Notes under the pieces: generated by a model
What the model was told of the DNA's origin: nothing
Database searches by the model: none
The model's input: only the letters and a program-made list of their open reading frames with translations
Assembly (NCBI GenBank): GCA_964550025.1
Contig: CAZJYI010000016.1
Span: 1 to 64,000, forward strand
Direction of reading: 5' to 3'
DNA: 64,000 nucleotides
Source: CAZJYI01 sp964550025
GTDB lineage: Bacteria > Verrucomicrobiota > Kiritimatiellia > UBA8416 > CAYOBW01
Program-made: the position numbers and the translations under genes
Part shown: one piece after another, positions 18,139 through 27,700 of the stretch
Layout of the letters: every line of letters begins with the position of its first letter
How positions within the stretch are numbered: the first letter of the stretch is position 1

Positions 18139-20265
18139 ATGAGAGCGAGGACAAGGACAGGTATCTGTGTCGTGCTGACGGCGATGGCCACAGGAACGTT
18201 GAGCGCGCGGGCGGCCAAGAAGGAGGCCCCGCCATTGCCGCTGACCGCGGCCGGCCGGAAACTCGAGACGCGCTATGCCGGGCAGCTCGAAGCACTGAAG
18301 GCAGAGATCTCCAAGGCGCTGCCGGCAGTCAACGAGAAGGCGAAGACCGCGTACCTGAAGGCCCGTGAGACCGAGAAGGCGGCGAAGGCGGGGCTCGATG
18401 CGGCGAAGAAGAACCGCGGTAAGGTCGCCACGGCACAGGCGTTGGTGGGCCATGCGAAGGGCAAATGGATCGGCGGCGCCGAGAAAGGGATCGCCGGGGC
18501 GCAGGCGAAGCTGAAGGCAGCCACCACCGACGCCGAACGCAAGGCGGCGCAGGGAGAACTGGCCAAGTGGCAGAAGAACAAGGAGGACGGGCTCCAGGCG
18601 CTCAGGGAACGCCAGGCAGCGTTGGATGCGGCGTTGGCCGAAGAGCCGAAGTTGATCAAGGAGCTCGAGGCGGCCGAGGAGGCGCTGGCCCGGGCGCAGG
18701 CCGAAACGATGAAGGCGCTCAAGGGACTGGGCCTGAATTCGTTCCTGGCGAGCGACAAACTGGACGGCAAGTTGGCGAGATTCGTTGCCCTGACCGAGGC
18801 CACGCCTCGCGGCCTGGCCGAGTACGCGCAGCAGGGCAAAGAGCAGGAGAAGCTGACCGAGTCGCTGCTGGCCGATGGCAAACTGCTGGTGCAGATGGCG
18901 GTGGCGGACGGCGCCAAAGATGGCAAGTACGGCCAGGCGATGGAGATCTACACCGCCGTTCAGAAGGCCAGCAAGAAAGCCGAAGATGGTGTTCTGCAGC
19001 GGCTGGCGCTGGCTGTGAGTCTTGAGCTCGCGGTCCCCAGGGCACAGCGCAACGCTACCGCCTTGACCGATGCGCCGGCGACCGTGGACCCGGCAAAGCG
19101 GTACCTGAGCTATGAGAAGGCTTTCCTGGCCGGCGAGCTGGATCCGGCCTTCAAGGGGTTGGCGGCCTGGGATCTCCGCATGGTGGTCAACGGCGAGGAG
19201 CCGGATGAGATTTCGGCCTGGGGTCGCGAGATGCTCCGCAATTATCGCCCCGACCATATCTCCACCGGCGATTACCGGTGGCGCTACGTGGCAGCGGTCA
19301 GGACCGATATCCGCTACGGGTCGCAGTACAACAAGTTCGACAAACCGGAACTGCAGTTCTTCCAGAATATCCTGATGAACGGCGGGGTCTGCGGACGGCG
19401 CGCCTTCTTCGGTCGCTTTATCCTGCGTGCGTTCGGTATCCCCACCACGGCGCGTCCGCAGCGTGGGCATGCCGCCTTGACGCACTGGACGCCAGACGGC
19501 TGGGTGATCTGCCTTGGCGGCGGCTGGGGTGCCGGCTGGGTCATGGGGCGCAACAAGGATCTCGATTTCCTGGCAATTACGCAGGCGCGTGAGAACAGGA
19601 CGGCATACCTGCAGGTCAAGCGTGCCCGGTGGGTCGGCGACGTTATGGGCGAGCCGCGGACCTTTGGCTTCCTCTCCGGCGATCCCGCCTTCTGGAATGG
19701 CGTGTCGCTCTACCGCCAGCGCGCGATCATTGAAGAAGCCAAGGCCGTGGCGCTGGCCGCGGTGGGCGAGGAGCTTGGCGAGGCGAACGAATCCAAGGTC
19801 AAATATGCCATTGAAGCGGCCACCGTGACCGAGGCGGACCGCAAGATCGTCGCCGACCGGGGCGGGGTGATTACGATTCCCGCGGCCGCCTGCAGCAAGC
19901 CGACCAAGAGCACCGGCAAGATCATCTTCATGCCCAGCAACCTGGGCGGCAAACAGCTCCACTACAGCCGTACCGGCAACCCCGAGGAGTTCGAGTACAC
20001 TTTCGATGCACCCAAAGCCGGGAAGTACAAGCTCACCGCGCGGGTGGTGGTGCCGAGCTGGGACCAGCTCCTCCTGGTCGCGGTCAACGGCGCCGAGAAA
20101 CCGGTCGACATCGCGCTGCCTCTGACGGTCGGCATGTGGGACAAGACCGCGCCCGTAGAGGTCGCCCTGGCCAAGGGCAAGAACGTGCTGACGTTCTCGC
20201 GCGGCGGCGACAACATCAGGGGCCTGACCATCAGGGACTTCACGCTGACCCCCGTGGGGAGGTGA
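18139..20265 (+). CDS. Secreted transglutaminase-like protein with N-terminal coiled coil and C-terminal beta module
   Basis: ATG 18139 is chosen because AAGGAG lies upstream and the product then has a signal peptide (MRARTRTGICVVLTAMATGTLSARA). Of 708 residues, ~45-230 are Ala/Lys/Glu-rich coiled coil. Residues ~380-480 look like a transglutaminase/papain-type core: NGGVCGRRAFFGRFILRAFGIPT with a candidate nucleophile Cys near 416, RGHAALTHWTPDGW with a His near 443, and GAGW downstream. The last ~120 residues are a beta-sandwich resembling carbohydrate-binding modules (YTFDAPKAGKYKLTARVVVPSW, VEVALAKGKNVLTFSRG). Role unknown; possibly peptide cross-linking or amide hydrolysis outside the cell. 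The next gene on the same strand starts 88 nt later. Confidence 0.75.
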   Translation: MRARTRTGICVVLTAMATGTLSARAAKKEAPPLPLTAAGRKLETRYAGQLEALKAEISKALPAVNEKAKTAYLKARETEKAAKAGLDAAKKNRGKVATAQALVGHAKGKWIGGAEKGIAGAQAKLKAATTDAERKAAQGELAKWQKNKEDGLQALRERQAALDAALAEEPKLIKELEAAEEALARAQAETMKALKGLGLNSFLASDKLDGKLARFVALTEATPRGLAEYAQQGKEQEKLTESLLADGKLLVQMAVADGAKDGKYGQAMEIYTAVQKASKKAEDGVLQRLALAVSLELAVPRAQRNATALTDAPATVDPAKRYLSYEKAFLAGELDPAFKGLAAWDLRMVVNGEEPDEISAWGREMLRNYRPDHISTGDYRWRYVAAVRTDIRYGSQYNKFDKPELQFFQNILMNGGVCGRRAFFGRFILRAFGIPTTARPQRGHAALTHWTPDGWVICLGGGWGAGWVMGRNKDLDFLAITQARENRTAYLQVKRARWVGDVMGEPRTFGFLSGDPAFWNGVSLYRQRAIIEEAKAVALAAVGEELGEANESKVKYAIEAATVTEADRKIVADRGGVITIPAAACSKPTKSTGKIIFMPSNLGGKQLHYSRTGNPEEFEYTFDAPKAGKYKLTARVVVPSWDQLLLVAVNGAEKPVDIALPLTVGMWDKTAPVEVALAKGKNVLTFSRGGDNIRGLTIRDFTLTPVGR

Positions 20266-20353
20266 TCCGCGGGAAGTGATTCAAATGCGGATTGCGAAAC
20301 GCGGACTTGGGACGATGGACCATAAGGGCATATGAGCGAATGAAGAGGAGCGA

Positions 20354-22168
20354 ATGGACTCAGATGGCATACTGATTGAGACGGGAGCATTCCAGGATTT
20401 CGGCGGCTGGAAGCTGGATACGCAGTTCATCCACATCATGGGGTCGCCCTACCTGCTGGCCCATGGTTTGGGCAAACCCGTTGCCCCGGCACGGACCTCG
20501 GTCACGCTTCCGGCGTCCGGGCGCTGGTTCGTCTGGGTACGGACGAAGAACTGGGTCCCCGGCCCGTGGGAGGCGCCGGGGCGGTTCAAGCTTGCGGTCA
20601 ACGGCGAAGAGCTATCGCACGTCTTCGGCACGGGTGACGGCGAGTGGCGCTGGGAGTCGGGCGGGGCGGTTGATCTCGACACGGACACGGTCCCCCTCTC
20701 GCTGATCGACCTGACCGGGTTCGACGGGCGTTGCGACGCGATCTTCCTCACGCAGGATGAGAACGTCGTTCCCGACAACAGCTCGGAACCGATGAATGCC
20801 TGGCGGCGCCGTTGTGGCCGGGTTGAGGACCTTGACGGCGAATCCTCCCATGACCTCGTGGTCGTGGGCGGGGGCATAGCCGGGACCTCCGCCGCCGTGG
20901 CGGCCGCCCGTGCGGGGCTGAAAGTGGCCCTGGTGCAGGACCGGCCGGTTCTGGGCGGAAACGGCTCGCCGGAAGTGCATGTAGGACCGACGGGCAAGTT
21001 CCCCCCGGGGCGTTACCCGAACCTGGGCGACATCGTCCGCGAGGTCGCTCCCGAAATTCCGGGCGAAACGGGGACCATGGAGTGGTTCGCCGAAGCCGAG
21101 ACGCGACGCCGCCGGGTTGTTGACGCGGAGCCCAACCTGGAGCTCCTTCTGGATCACCATGTGTACGATGTTGAAACCGCGGGCGGGCGCATCGTCGCGG
21201 TATGGGCACTCAACACGAAGGGGCACCGGCGGCGTCGCTTTGCGGCGCGTTACTTCGTGGACGCGACCGGGCACGGCACCGTCGGGCTTCAGGCGGGAGC
21301 AGAGTACCGTATGGAGCCCGGCGAGCGCATGGGGATGACCAATATCTGGCGTTGGCATTTCACAGGCGAGAAGACGTCCTTTCCCGAAACCCCGTGGGCC
21401 CTGCAACTTGCAGAAAGGGCATTCCCCTATCCGGACCGAGGAGGTCGGAAAGGGGGCGACTGGCACTGGGAGAGTGGGTTCGACAAGCACCCTTTGAACG
21501 ATCTGGAAGCCATCCGTGACCACAACATGCGTGCGGCATTCGGCGCGTTCAACGCCATGAAGAATCATGGCGCCTACGCGTCCGAAGACCCTTCGGGCAG
21601 GTCGCATGTCACGGCCGAGCTGACATGGATGGCTTATATCGGCGGTCCACGCGAAACACTGCAGTTGCTCGGCGACGTGGTTGTCGGCAAGGACGACATC
21701 TACGGCAAGCGCGGCTTTCCCGATGCCTGTGTTCCGGCCACGTGGGGGATCGACCTGCACTATCCCCTGCCGCTCTTTGCGCGGGAGACGCCCGACAACC
21801 CCTTTATCTCACGAGCCCATTTCGATGGTCGCGTCGATGACTCCCAGGGCAAATGGGCCGACTCACCGAAACCATGCGTGCTCGGCCCTCTGCGGGGCGT
21901 CTACGACATGGAGGACGGCTACCTCTTCCCGTACCGCTCATTCTACTCCCGCAACATCGAGAACCTCTTCATGGCGGGGCGTGATCTGTCCGTCACCCAC
22001 GAGGCCCTCGGTACGGTTCGCGTGATGAACACGCTCGGGATGGTCGGCGTGGTCGTGGGGCGAGCCGCCGCCGTGGCGTGCGCGCATGATGCGACAAACC
22101 GCGGAGTGTACGAAGACCACTGGGATGAGCTGGACAGGCTGTTGGGACAGAGCCGAAAAAGCCCTTGA
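20354..22168 (+). CDS. FAD-dependent oxidoreductase with N-terminal beta domain
   Basis: The 604-residue product starts at an ATG with AGAGGAGCGA upstream and has no signal peptide. Residues ~1-140 are a beta-rich module (FVWVRTKNWVPGPWEAPGRFKLAVNGEELS). Residues ~165-600 are a FAD-dependent oxidoreductase of the PF12831 type: dinucleotide-binding VVVGGGIAGTSAAVAAARAG, GGNGSPEV, DATGHGTVG, and C-terminal NLFMAGRDLSVTHEALGTVRVMNTLGMVG, which closes the FAD site. Such fused proteins are common in Planctomycetota/Lentisphaerota-type genomes near glycan degradation genes, but substrates are unknown. It may share a transcript with the transglutaminase-like gene upstream. Confidence 0.88.
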   Translation: MDSDGILIETGAFQDFGGWKLDTQFIHIMGSPYLLAHGLGKPVAPARTSVTLPASGRWFVWVRTKNWVPGPWEAPGRFKLAVNGEELSHVFGTGDGEWRWESGGAVDLDTDTVPLSLIDLTGFDGRCDAIFLTQDENVVPDNSSEPMNAWRRRCGRVEDLDGESSHDLVVVGGGIAGTSAAVAAARAGLKVALVQDRPVLGGNGSPEVHVGPTGKFPPGRYPNLGDIVREVAPEIPGETGTMEWFAEAETRRRRVVDAEPNLELLLDHHVYDVETAGGRIVAVWALNTKGHRRRRFAARYFVDATGHGTVGLQAGAEYRMEPGERMGMTNIWRWHFTGEKTSFPETPWALQLAERAFPYPDRGGRKGGDWHWESGFDKHPLNDLEAIRDHNMRAAFGAFNAMKNHGAYASEDPSGRSHVTAELTWMAYIGGPRETLQLLGDVVVGKDDIYGKRGFPDACVPATWGIDLHYPLPLFARETPDNPFISRAHFDGRVDDSQGKWADSPKPCVLGPLRGVYDMEDGYLFPYRSFYSRNIENLFMAGRDLSVTHEALGTVRVMNTLGMVGVVVGRAAAVACAHDATNRGVYEDHWDELDRLLGQSRKSP

Positions 22169-22194
22169 CCTTCTACTACATCTGTAATATTACA
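22165..22194 (+). promoter_or_regulatory. Promoter with BlaI-type operator
   Basis: TTGACC (22165-22170) and TATTAC (22188-22193) are 17 bp apart. The interval contains TACATCTGTA and a perfect 12-bp palindrome TGTAATATTACA (22183-22194), that is, TGTA/TACA half-sites of the kind bound by BlaI/MecI repressors. It lies 64 bp before the BlaI-like start codon, consistent with autoregulation. Confidence 0.65.
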
Positions 22195-22257
22195 CGTGTC
22201 GTTTGATTGCAGAAGCCTCCTTGAGGCGTGAACCCGGTCGTGGGAGTCGACGGCACA

Positions 22258-22647
22258 ATGAAGAAGAAGCGGGACGGTTACCGACTCAGTGATCTCCAGT
22301 TGGAGATCATGAAAGTACTGTGGAAGGACCAGGGCCAGAGCGTGGCGGACGTCAAGCGCCGTCTCCCGACGGGCAGGCGGCTGGCCTACACCACCGTGGC
22401 GACGTTGCTGCGCAGGATGGAAGACGACGGTCTTGTCGCGCACGAAACGCGGGACCGCACCTACCTGTACCGTCCGCTCGTGTCCGCGGACCGTGTCACC
22501 AGCAGCATGGTCGGACACGTTCTGAACAGAGTGTTCGAAGGAAGTCTCCCGGCCATGGTCAGCCATCTCCTGTCGCAGCAGGAGGTGAATCCTGAAGAGC
22601 TGGAAGCGCTCGAGCGGATGATCCAGGAGAGGAAGCAGCAACAGTGA
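22258..22647 (+). CDS. BlaI/MecI-family transcriptional repressor
   Basis: I choose ATG 22258 (GGGAG upstream) over an upstream GTG; the product is 129 residues. It matches the family closely: RLSDLQLEIMKVLWKDQGQSVADVKRRL, TTVATLLRRMEDDGLVAHE (winged helix), RTYLYRPLVSADRV, then a C-terminal dimerisation helix with SMVGHVLNRVFEGSLPAMVSHLL. It overlaps the M56 gene by 4 nt (GTGA), the usual repressor/antirepressor operon. In the BlaR1/BlaI model, the membrane peptidase inactivates the repressor upon sensing a signal; here the signal is unknown. Confidence 0.93.
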   Translation: MKKKRDGYRLSDLQLEIMKVLWKDQGQSVADVKRRLPTGRRLAYTTVATLLRRMEDDGLVAHETRDRTYLYRPLVSADRVTSSMVGHVLNRVFEGSLPAMVSHLLSQQEVNPEELEALERMIQERKQQQ

Positions 22648-24623
22648 GCGCTCCGGGCCTTTCCCAATGGTTGGAGGTGATCGGTGTCATCGCCATCGGC
22701 GTCGCGGCGATGTCGGGCATGGCCATGATGCTGTGCCGACGCATCACGTCGGCGGCTTGGCGGAAGACAATCTGGCAAGCCACGCTGGTCAGTTCTGTAT
22801 TGCTTGCCTTGACCGAGATCAGCGGAGTGGGCTCGGCCACCAGCATGGCGTTAGGCGCGCTGTTCCGCGTCGATACGCCAGGCGCGACGCACACGACAAC
22901 AGCCGTGGTCGACGACGCAGTGCCCGGTGCCCGATCACTGGCGACCGGATCAGGGCCGGTGGAGTTTCCGGCTAGTGCCGGAGGCGCCGGGATAGACTCC
23001 CCGGGGTGCCGTCTCGCGGCCTGGTGGCCGGGAGTCGTCTGGGCGGGCGGCACGCTTCTGCTCTTCGGAGTCATCCTGGTCTCGTGTGTCTTGAGCCTTG
23101 CGTATGGCTGTGGATTTCGGCCCTGCGGGGACCCCGCGATCACGGAAGATGTCACACGCCTCGCGAAACGTCTTGGCCTGAGGCGGCAGACCAGGATAGT
23201 GGAATCCGAGAGTTTTGCCGTGCCGGCGGTCATCGGCATCATTCGACAATCCCTGGTCTTGCCGGTCGACTTTCGGACGACCCTGGACCGGGAGGCACGC
23301 GAGGCCGTGATCGCACACGAGCTGTGGCATCTTGTTGGCGCCGATACGGCCTGGATGCTGTTCGCCCGCCTGGTGCGTGCTCTTCTCTGGTGGCATCCCC
23401 TCGTCTGGCTGTCGGTTCGGCGACTGCGAGCCGTGACAGAGGCAGCCGCCGACGACGCGGCTTCCGTCGTTGATGATGGCCCCCGGCTCCTGGCTGAATC
23501 GCTGGTGCGTTTTGGCAAACGCCTTCACGCGGGATGGGCTGTCAATCGGGTCTGGATCGGCATCCACGATCACCGCTCGGACCTCGCCCGCCGTGTTGCA
23601 CGGTTGCTGTCCGTGAGCCCCGGCGCCTGGACCCGTCCCGGGAGACTCCCGCACCTCCTGGCCCGGGGTGTGGGGTTGGGACTCGCCGTACTGTTGGTGT
23701 TGGGATGTACGGGTTGGATCAGAAACAGCAAAACGTTGGGAAACTCAGACATGAACACGTACCGCCGAAGCATTGCTTCCTCGATTCTGGGAATGACGCT
23801 CATGACGCTCCATTCGGTTGACGCCGCGGAGCCCGGACAGACCGGCGCCGCGTCCGTGGCGCCCGTACGTTCCAAAGGAGATGCCGCGCCCCCCGCAATG
23901 GTTGTCGACACAAATGCAGCGGCCATCCTCATCTCCGCGACGTTTGTTGAACTGCCGACCGAGAAGGCCCCCGGAATCCTCGCCGGCATCCTCGATCTTC
24001 AGGAGGGGCAGCTCGACGACCCCACCGTGCCGCTGCGTCAGCCGGGACTGGATTGGGACAAGGTGTGCAGGGGGCTATCGACGAATGGCTGTGCCGATGT
24101 GCTTAGCTGCCCCCGGGTGGTAACGCTTGACGGCCTGACGGCTGAGATGAAGGTCGTGTCGGAAATCCCCCGCATGCCGCCCCCTGAGAGTACTGAAGGC
24201 CTGGAGAGTCCGACCGGGGACGTGTCCCAGGTGACGATGGAAGAGATCGGTGTCTCCCTTACGGTCACGCCCCGTGTTTCCGAAGACGACCGGGGCATAC
24301 ACCTGGTCTTGAACGCGACCGTCAAAGAGCTCGCAGAGGGCTCGGAATCGCCTGCGCGGGACGGTCACCGCGAAGGGGAAACCTGGTCCCCGCCTGTGAT
24401 CGACACGCGGTCGATCGACACGACCGTCGTACTGAACGACGGAGACACCGTGCTGCTTGGCGGAGTGAGCAAGGAGACGACGGTTCACGTGGAAGATCGT
24501 GTACCGCTCCTCGGAGCCATCCCGGTCATCGGCGCCCTCTTCTCACGCACGAAGCAGGAAACACGGTCGCGTGATCTCTATGTCCTGGTCCGCGCCGAGC
24601 GCACGGAACGGATCGGCGAGTAG
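22644..24623 (+). CDS. M56 (BlaR1-type) membrane metallopeptidase fused to a secretin-type domain
   Basis: GTG start overlaps the BlaI stop. The 659 residues have hydrophobic segments near residues 10-30, 45-60 and 125-155, then the cytosolic gluzincin core with HELWH at ~224 and TEAAADD downstream, then a transmembrane helix (~340-365, GVGLGLAVLLVLGCTGWI). Instead of a penicillin-sensor domain, residues ~400-659 resemble the type II/III secretin core: ISATFVELP, VVTLDGLTAEMKV, GVSLTVTPRV, TTVVLNDGDTVLLGGV and the hallmark VPLLGAIPVIGALFS. An internal ATG at 23751 begins a stretch that looks like a signal peptide (MNTYRRSIASSILGMTLMTLHSVDA), so a separate secretin-domain protein may also be made or the fusion may be recent. 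Confidence 0.85.
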   Translation: MSAPGLSQWLEVIGVIAIGVAAMSGMAMMLCRRITSAAWRKTIWQATLVSSVLLALTEISGVGSATSMALGALFRVDTPGATHTTTAVVDDAVPGARSLATGSGPVEFPASAGGAGIDSPGCRLAAWWPGVVWAGGTLLLFGVILVSCVLSLAYGCGFRPCGDPAITEDVTRLAKRLGLRRQTRIVESESFAVPAVIGIIRQSLVLPVDFRTTLDREAREAVIAHELWHLVGADTAWMLFARLVRALLWWHPLVWLSVRRLRAVTEAAADDAASVVDDGPRLLAESLVRFGKRLHAGWAVNRVWIGIHDHRSDLARRVARLLSVSPGAWTRPGRLPHLLARGVGLGLAVLLVLGCTGWIRNSKTLGNSDMNTYRRSIASSILGMTLMTLHSVDAAEPGQTGAASVAPVRSKGDAAPPAMVVDTNAAAILISATFVELPTEKAPGILAGILDLQEGQLDDPTVPLRQPGLDWDKVCRGLSTNGCADVLSCPRVVTLDGLTAEMKVVSEIPRMPPPESTEGLESPTGDVSQVTMEEIGVSLTVTPRVSEDDRGIHLVLNATVKELAEGSESPARDGHREGETWSPPVIDTRSIDTTVVLNDGDTVLLGGVSKETTVHVEDRVPLLGAIPVIGALFSRTKQETRSRDLYVLVRAERTERIGE

Positions 24624-24719
24624 AACCCGAACAGGAGCGAGAAGAGCGCGAAGCTCCCTTTTCGCTCGATACGGGCTCGGGGAGTGGCGTGCCCATCAGC
24701 AGGGGATACGATCATGGCG

Positions 24720-24740
24720 CCACCGGGGCAAGCCCGGTGG
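24720..24740. terminator. Stem-loop between convergent genes
   Basis: CCACCGGG-GCAAG-CCCGGTGG forms a perfect 8-bp stem with a 5-nt loop midway between the convergent M56 gene and the giant secreted gene. There is no T-tract, so it could equally be a dispersed palindrome that limits read-through. Confidence 0.45.
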
Positions 24741-24789
24741 GGGCCGCGTTCGGCATGTCTGAGTGCCATTCCCCTCTAGCCCGCGTGTC

Positions 24790-27700
24790 TCAACGCTTGG
24801 GCGGTTCGGCTTCGCGGATCACGGCGCCGTGCTCGTCGCTCATGATCAGCACGGCCAGCTTCGCGGTGTTGTCGATTTCGTTGGTGTTGAGCGACACGTA
24901 GTCGAAGCGCCCCCTGAAGTCGGTGTAGCCGTCTTTGAAGAACAGAACCCGCCCGTCCTTCATTCTGCCGTACACCTTCACGTAGACCTTCGAGAGCGGC
25001 TTGCGTGTCTTCTTGTGCGTCACCTTGACCTGGCCGTAGTTCTCCACCATCTGCACGGTCATCGCATTCGCATAGTAAGCCTGCGCCTTGCGGATGCCGC
25101 CGGCCGTGATCTCCATCATGACGTTGCTGTTCGCCACGGCTTCGGGCAGCTTCATCGCATGCTCGCCTCCGTCCCCGGCCAGCCTCAACGTCCGGCTCAA
25201 CGACGGACGGATCAGCGAGAATTGCGCCGACTGGTCCTGGATGAAGGGGTTGCGCGAGAAGAGCAGCTCGATGTCCATCGGGTAGAAGTTCACCGTGCAC
25301 GCCTCGAGGTTCTGGTAGGCGATGCGGATCTCCTGCGCCTCGACCTCGAAGGTCAGGGTCGGCTCCGTCGCCGCCAGTTGCGCCTGGGCCTGGTCGCGGT
25401 CTTCCGCGTCGGCAGCCGCGGCCGCGTCGCCCTCGAGCTCGTTGAGCTGGTTCTGGAGGTTGACGAACTTCTTGCGCCACTTCACCACCGGGTAGTCGGC
25501 GTACGTCTTCGCCAGGGCGCGCGCCTGGTCGAGATCCTCTTCGTAGATGCTGACGTAGCCCTTCATGTAGTCGTACTGCAGCCGCGTGGGGAGTTCTTTC
25601 ACGTTTACGCGGCCGAACCAATCCAGCCCCTCCCCGATCCGGTCCTGCAACAGCAGGTAGTAGCTCACCGCCAGCTCGTCGGTATCATCGAGCGCCGCGC
25701 GGTAGCTGAGAACCTTCATCAGACGCTGGTACTGCTGGCGAAACCGGTGGTTCAGAATCGTGCGCTCCTTGCCCACCCGGTGGGTCCGCGCATTCACCAA
25801 CGGCGCGTATTCCATATGCTGGTAGCGGTGACGCGCCACCGGATCAACCGTCAGCAGGGGTGTGTCGATGTACTCCCCCACCCTGGCGGCATAGGCCGAG
25901 TGCTTCAGGAACTCCCGCGCCGCCGACGTAGTGTCATGGTGGATTCCATAGGACCACAGCGTATTGTCGTAGTGGTGCCGCCCGTCCAGCAGCGCCATTG
26001 TCTTCTCGAAGAACGGCCGGCTGTGCATGCGCCAGGCAATCTCGGGCAGACGCGTCCGGTTGAGGTTATTCGCCTCCAGGTACTCGAGCACCTGCTCCTC
26101 GCTGCCGTTCTGCGACAGCCATGCCCACGAGGTCTTGTCGACCTTGCTCAGCTTCGCGACCACGTGAAACACGAAGGGCTTGGCGTGGGCGATCAGCTTC
26201 TCGTTCTTGGCCACGTGCACGGGGTAGTGCGCGTAGTCGCCCGTCGCGGGGAAGTAGAAGTAGTACTCCACCGTCTTGGTCGCGTAGGCCTCCAGCGACT
26301 GCTGTCCGCCCCGGGTGTAGAACCCGTTGTTGACCGGCATCGCTCCACGCGGAATCTGCAAGAGCAGGCTCAACTTCTGACGGTTCTCGTTGGGGTTGGT
26401 CAAGGTCACCTGGCAGCCGTAAACCACGTGCGGCAGGAACTCCTCCGTCACGTATTTCTGGAAACGTTCGTTGTTCTCGTGGCGGTAGCGGTCGTCGGCC
26501 CGGAAGAAGTGCTGCGACACCAGGATGGGCGTCTTCTCCTCGGAGACTTCCGCTTCGCGGATCTCCTGGTGGAAAACGACCATGTCGCTGCCGGCGGTCA
26601 GACTGTAGGCGGCGTCCTCCGCCTTGCCCTTGTGCTCACCGGCCGTGAAAGGCAGGTCGAGAACCGCCAGGGCCAGCATCATCTCGGTGAAGTTGCGGGT
26701 GGGCAGGGCCAGGTGACGGCTGAGGAAAGGCGTCTTGCCGTCGTGTGCAGCGTAATCCTGCCAGAAGGCGTTGGCGGTGACCAGCCCGGCCAACTGCTGT
26801 TCGATCGGCAGCCGGTAGTAGTTGTTCTCCACCAGCTCTTCCGTCTTGTCCAGCTTCTGGAAGTAGCGGCGGGCTTTGTCGCGTGCGGCCCGGCGCCCGT
26901 TGAAGAGACCGCCGCCAATCGCTATACCCTCGGCATCCGAGGGGGCGTCGGCCAGTTCCAGCTGCGCCAGGGACGCCAGCTTGTTCATGGCCTTGGCCTT
27001 CTGCTGTTCACGGGCGGCCGGCTTGCGAGCGAGACTCAGCTCCGCCGCTTCTGCCGTGAAGGCCACCTCCCTGCGGGCTACGGCGTTGCTCCGCCTCAAC
27101 CCGTCCTCCAGTACGACGACATGCTTCTTCTCCATCTCTTTCTTCGCGGCCGCAAACGCGTCGCCTGAATCGAGAGCGCTGGCCTGGATCGCGGTGTCGA
27201 AGCGGCGATTGTAATCCTCGATGTTGGGCGGGATGAGGTCGGCGAGATCCTTCACATGCCGGGCCGCGACTTTCCGCTGACCGTCGACGCGGCGCCCCAG
27301 CAGAATGCGCTCGACCACGTTCAGCCGGTTGTACGCCCACGGCTTCAGGTAGCCGCTCAAGTCGTCACCGACCAGCCAGTGGTCCATGAAGGTCTTGTCC
27401 TTCTTGTTCCGCACGTATGGCTGCACGATCTGCTTGAAGAACTCTGGATCCTTCTGGCAGATGAAAAAGCTCAACTCGTGGCAGGCGTACTTGGAGTACT
27501 TTTTGCGCTTCTCCTCATCATCCAGCTCCGGCCAGTGTGTCACGAAGTTGAATTCGTTCAGCGTGCCGTTCCCGCTAAGCGTGGCGTAGAGGTCGAACAC
27601 CTTGGCCAGCGAATCGAGTGTCTCCATGTCGGAGGTGGTGACGTCCGCAATCGTGAAAGGCTTTCCCTTGCCGACGGGGGAGATGAGCTTCTGTTCGGCA

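Noticed and set aside
18028..19962. 644-codon minus-strand frame
   Set aside because: Antisense of the transglutaminase-like gene; composition is His/Arg/Gln-rich with no domain.
24763..27168. 801-codon plus-strand frame and similar ones at 27256 and 29140
   Set aside because: These are antisense shadows of the giant secreted gene, which has a signal peptide, ribosome-binding site and continuous protein-like sequence.
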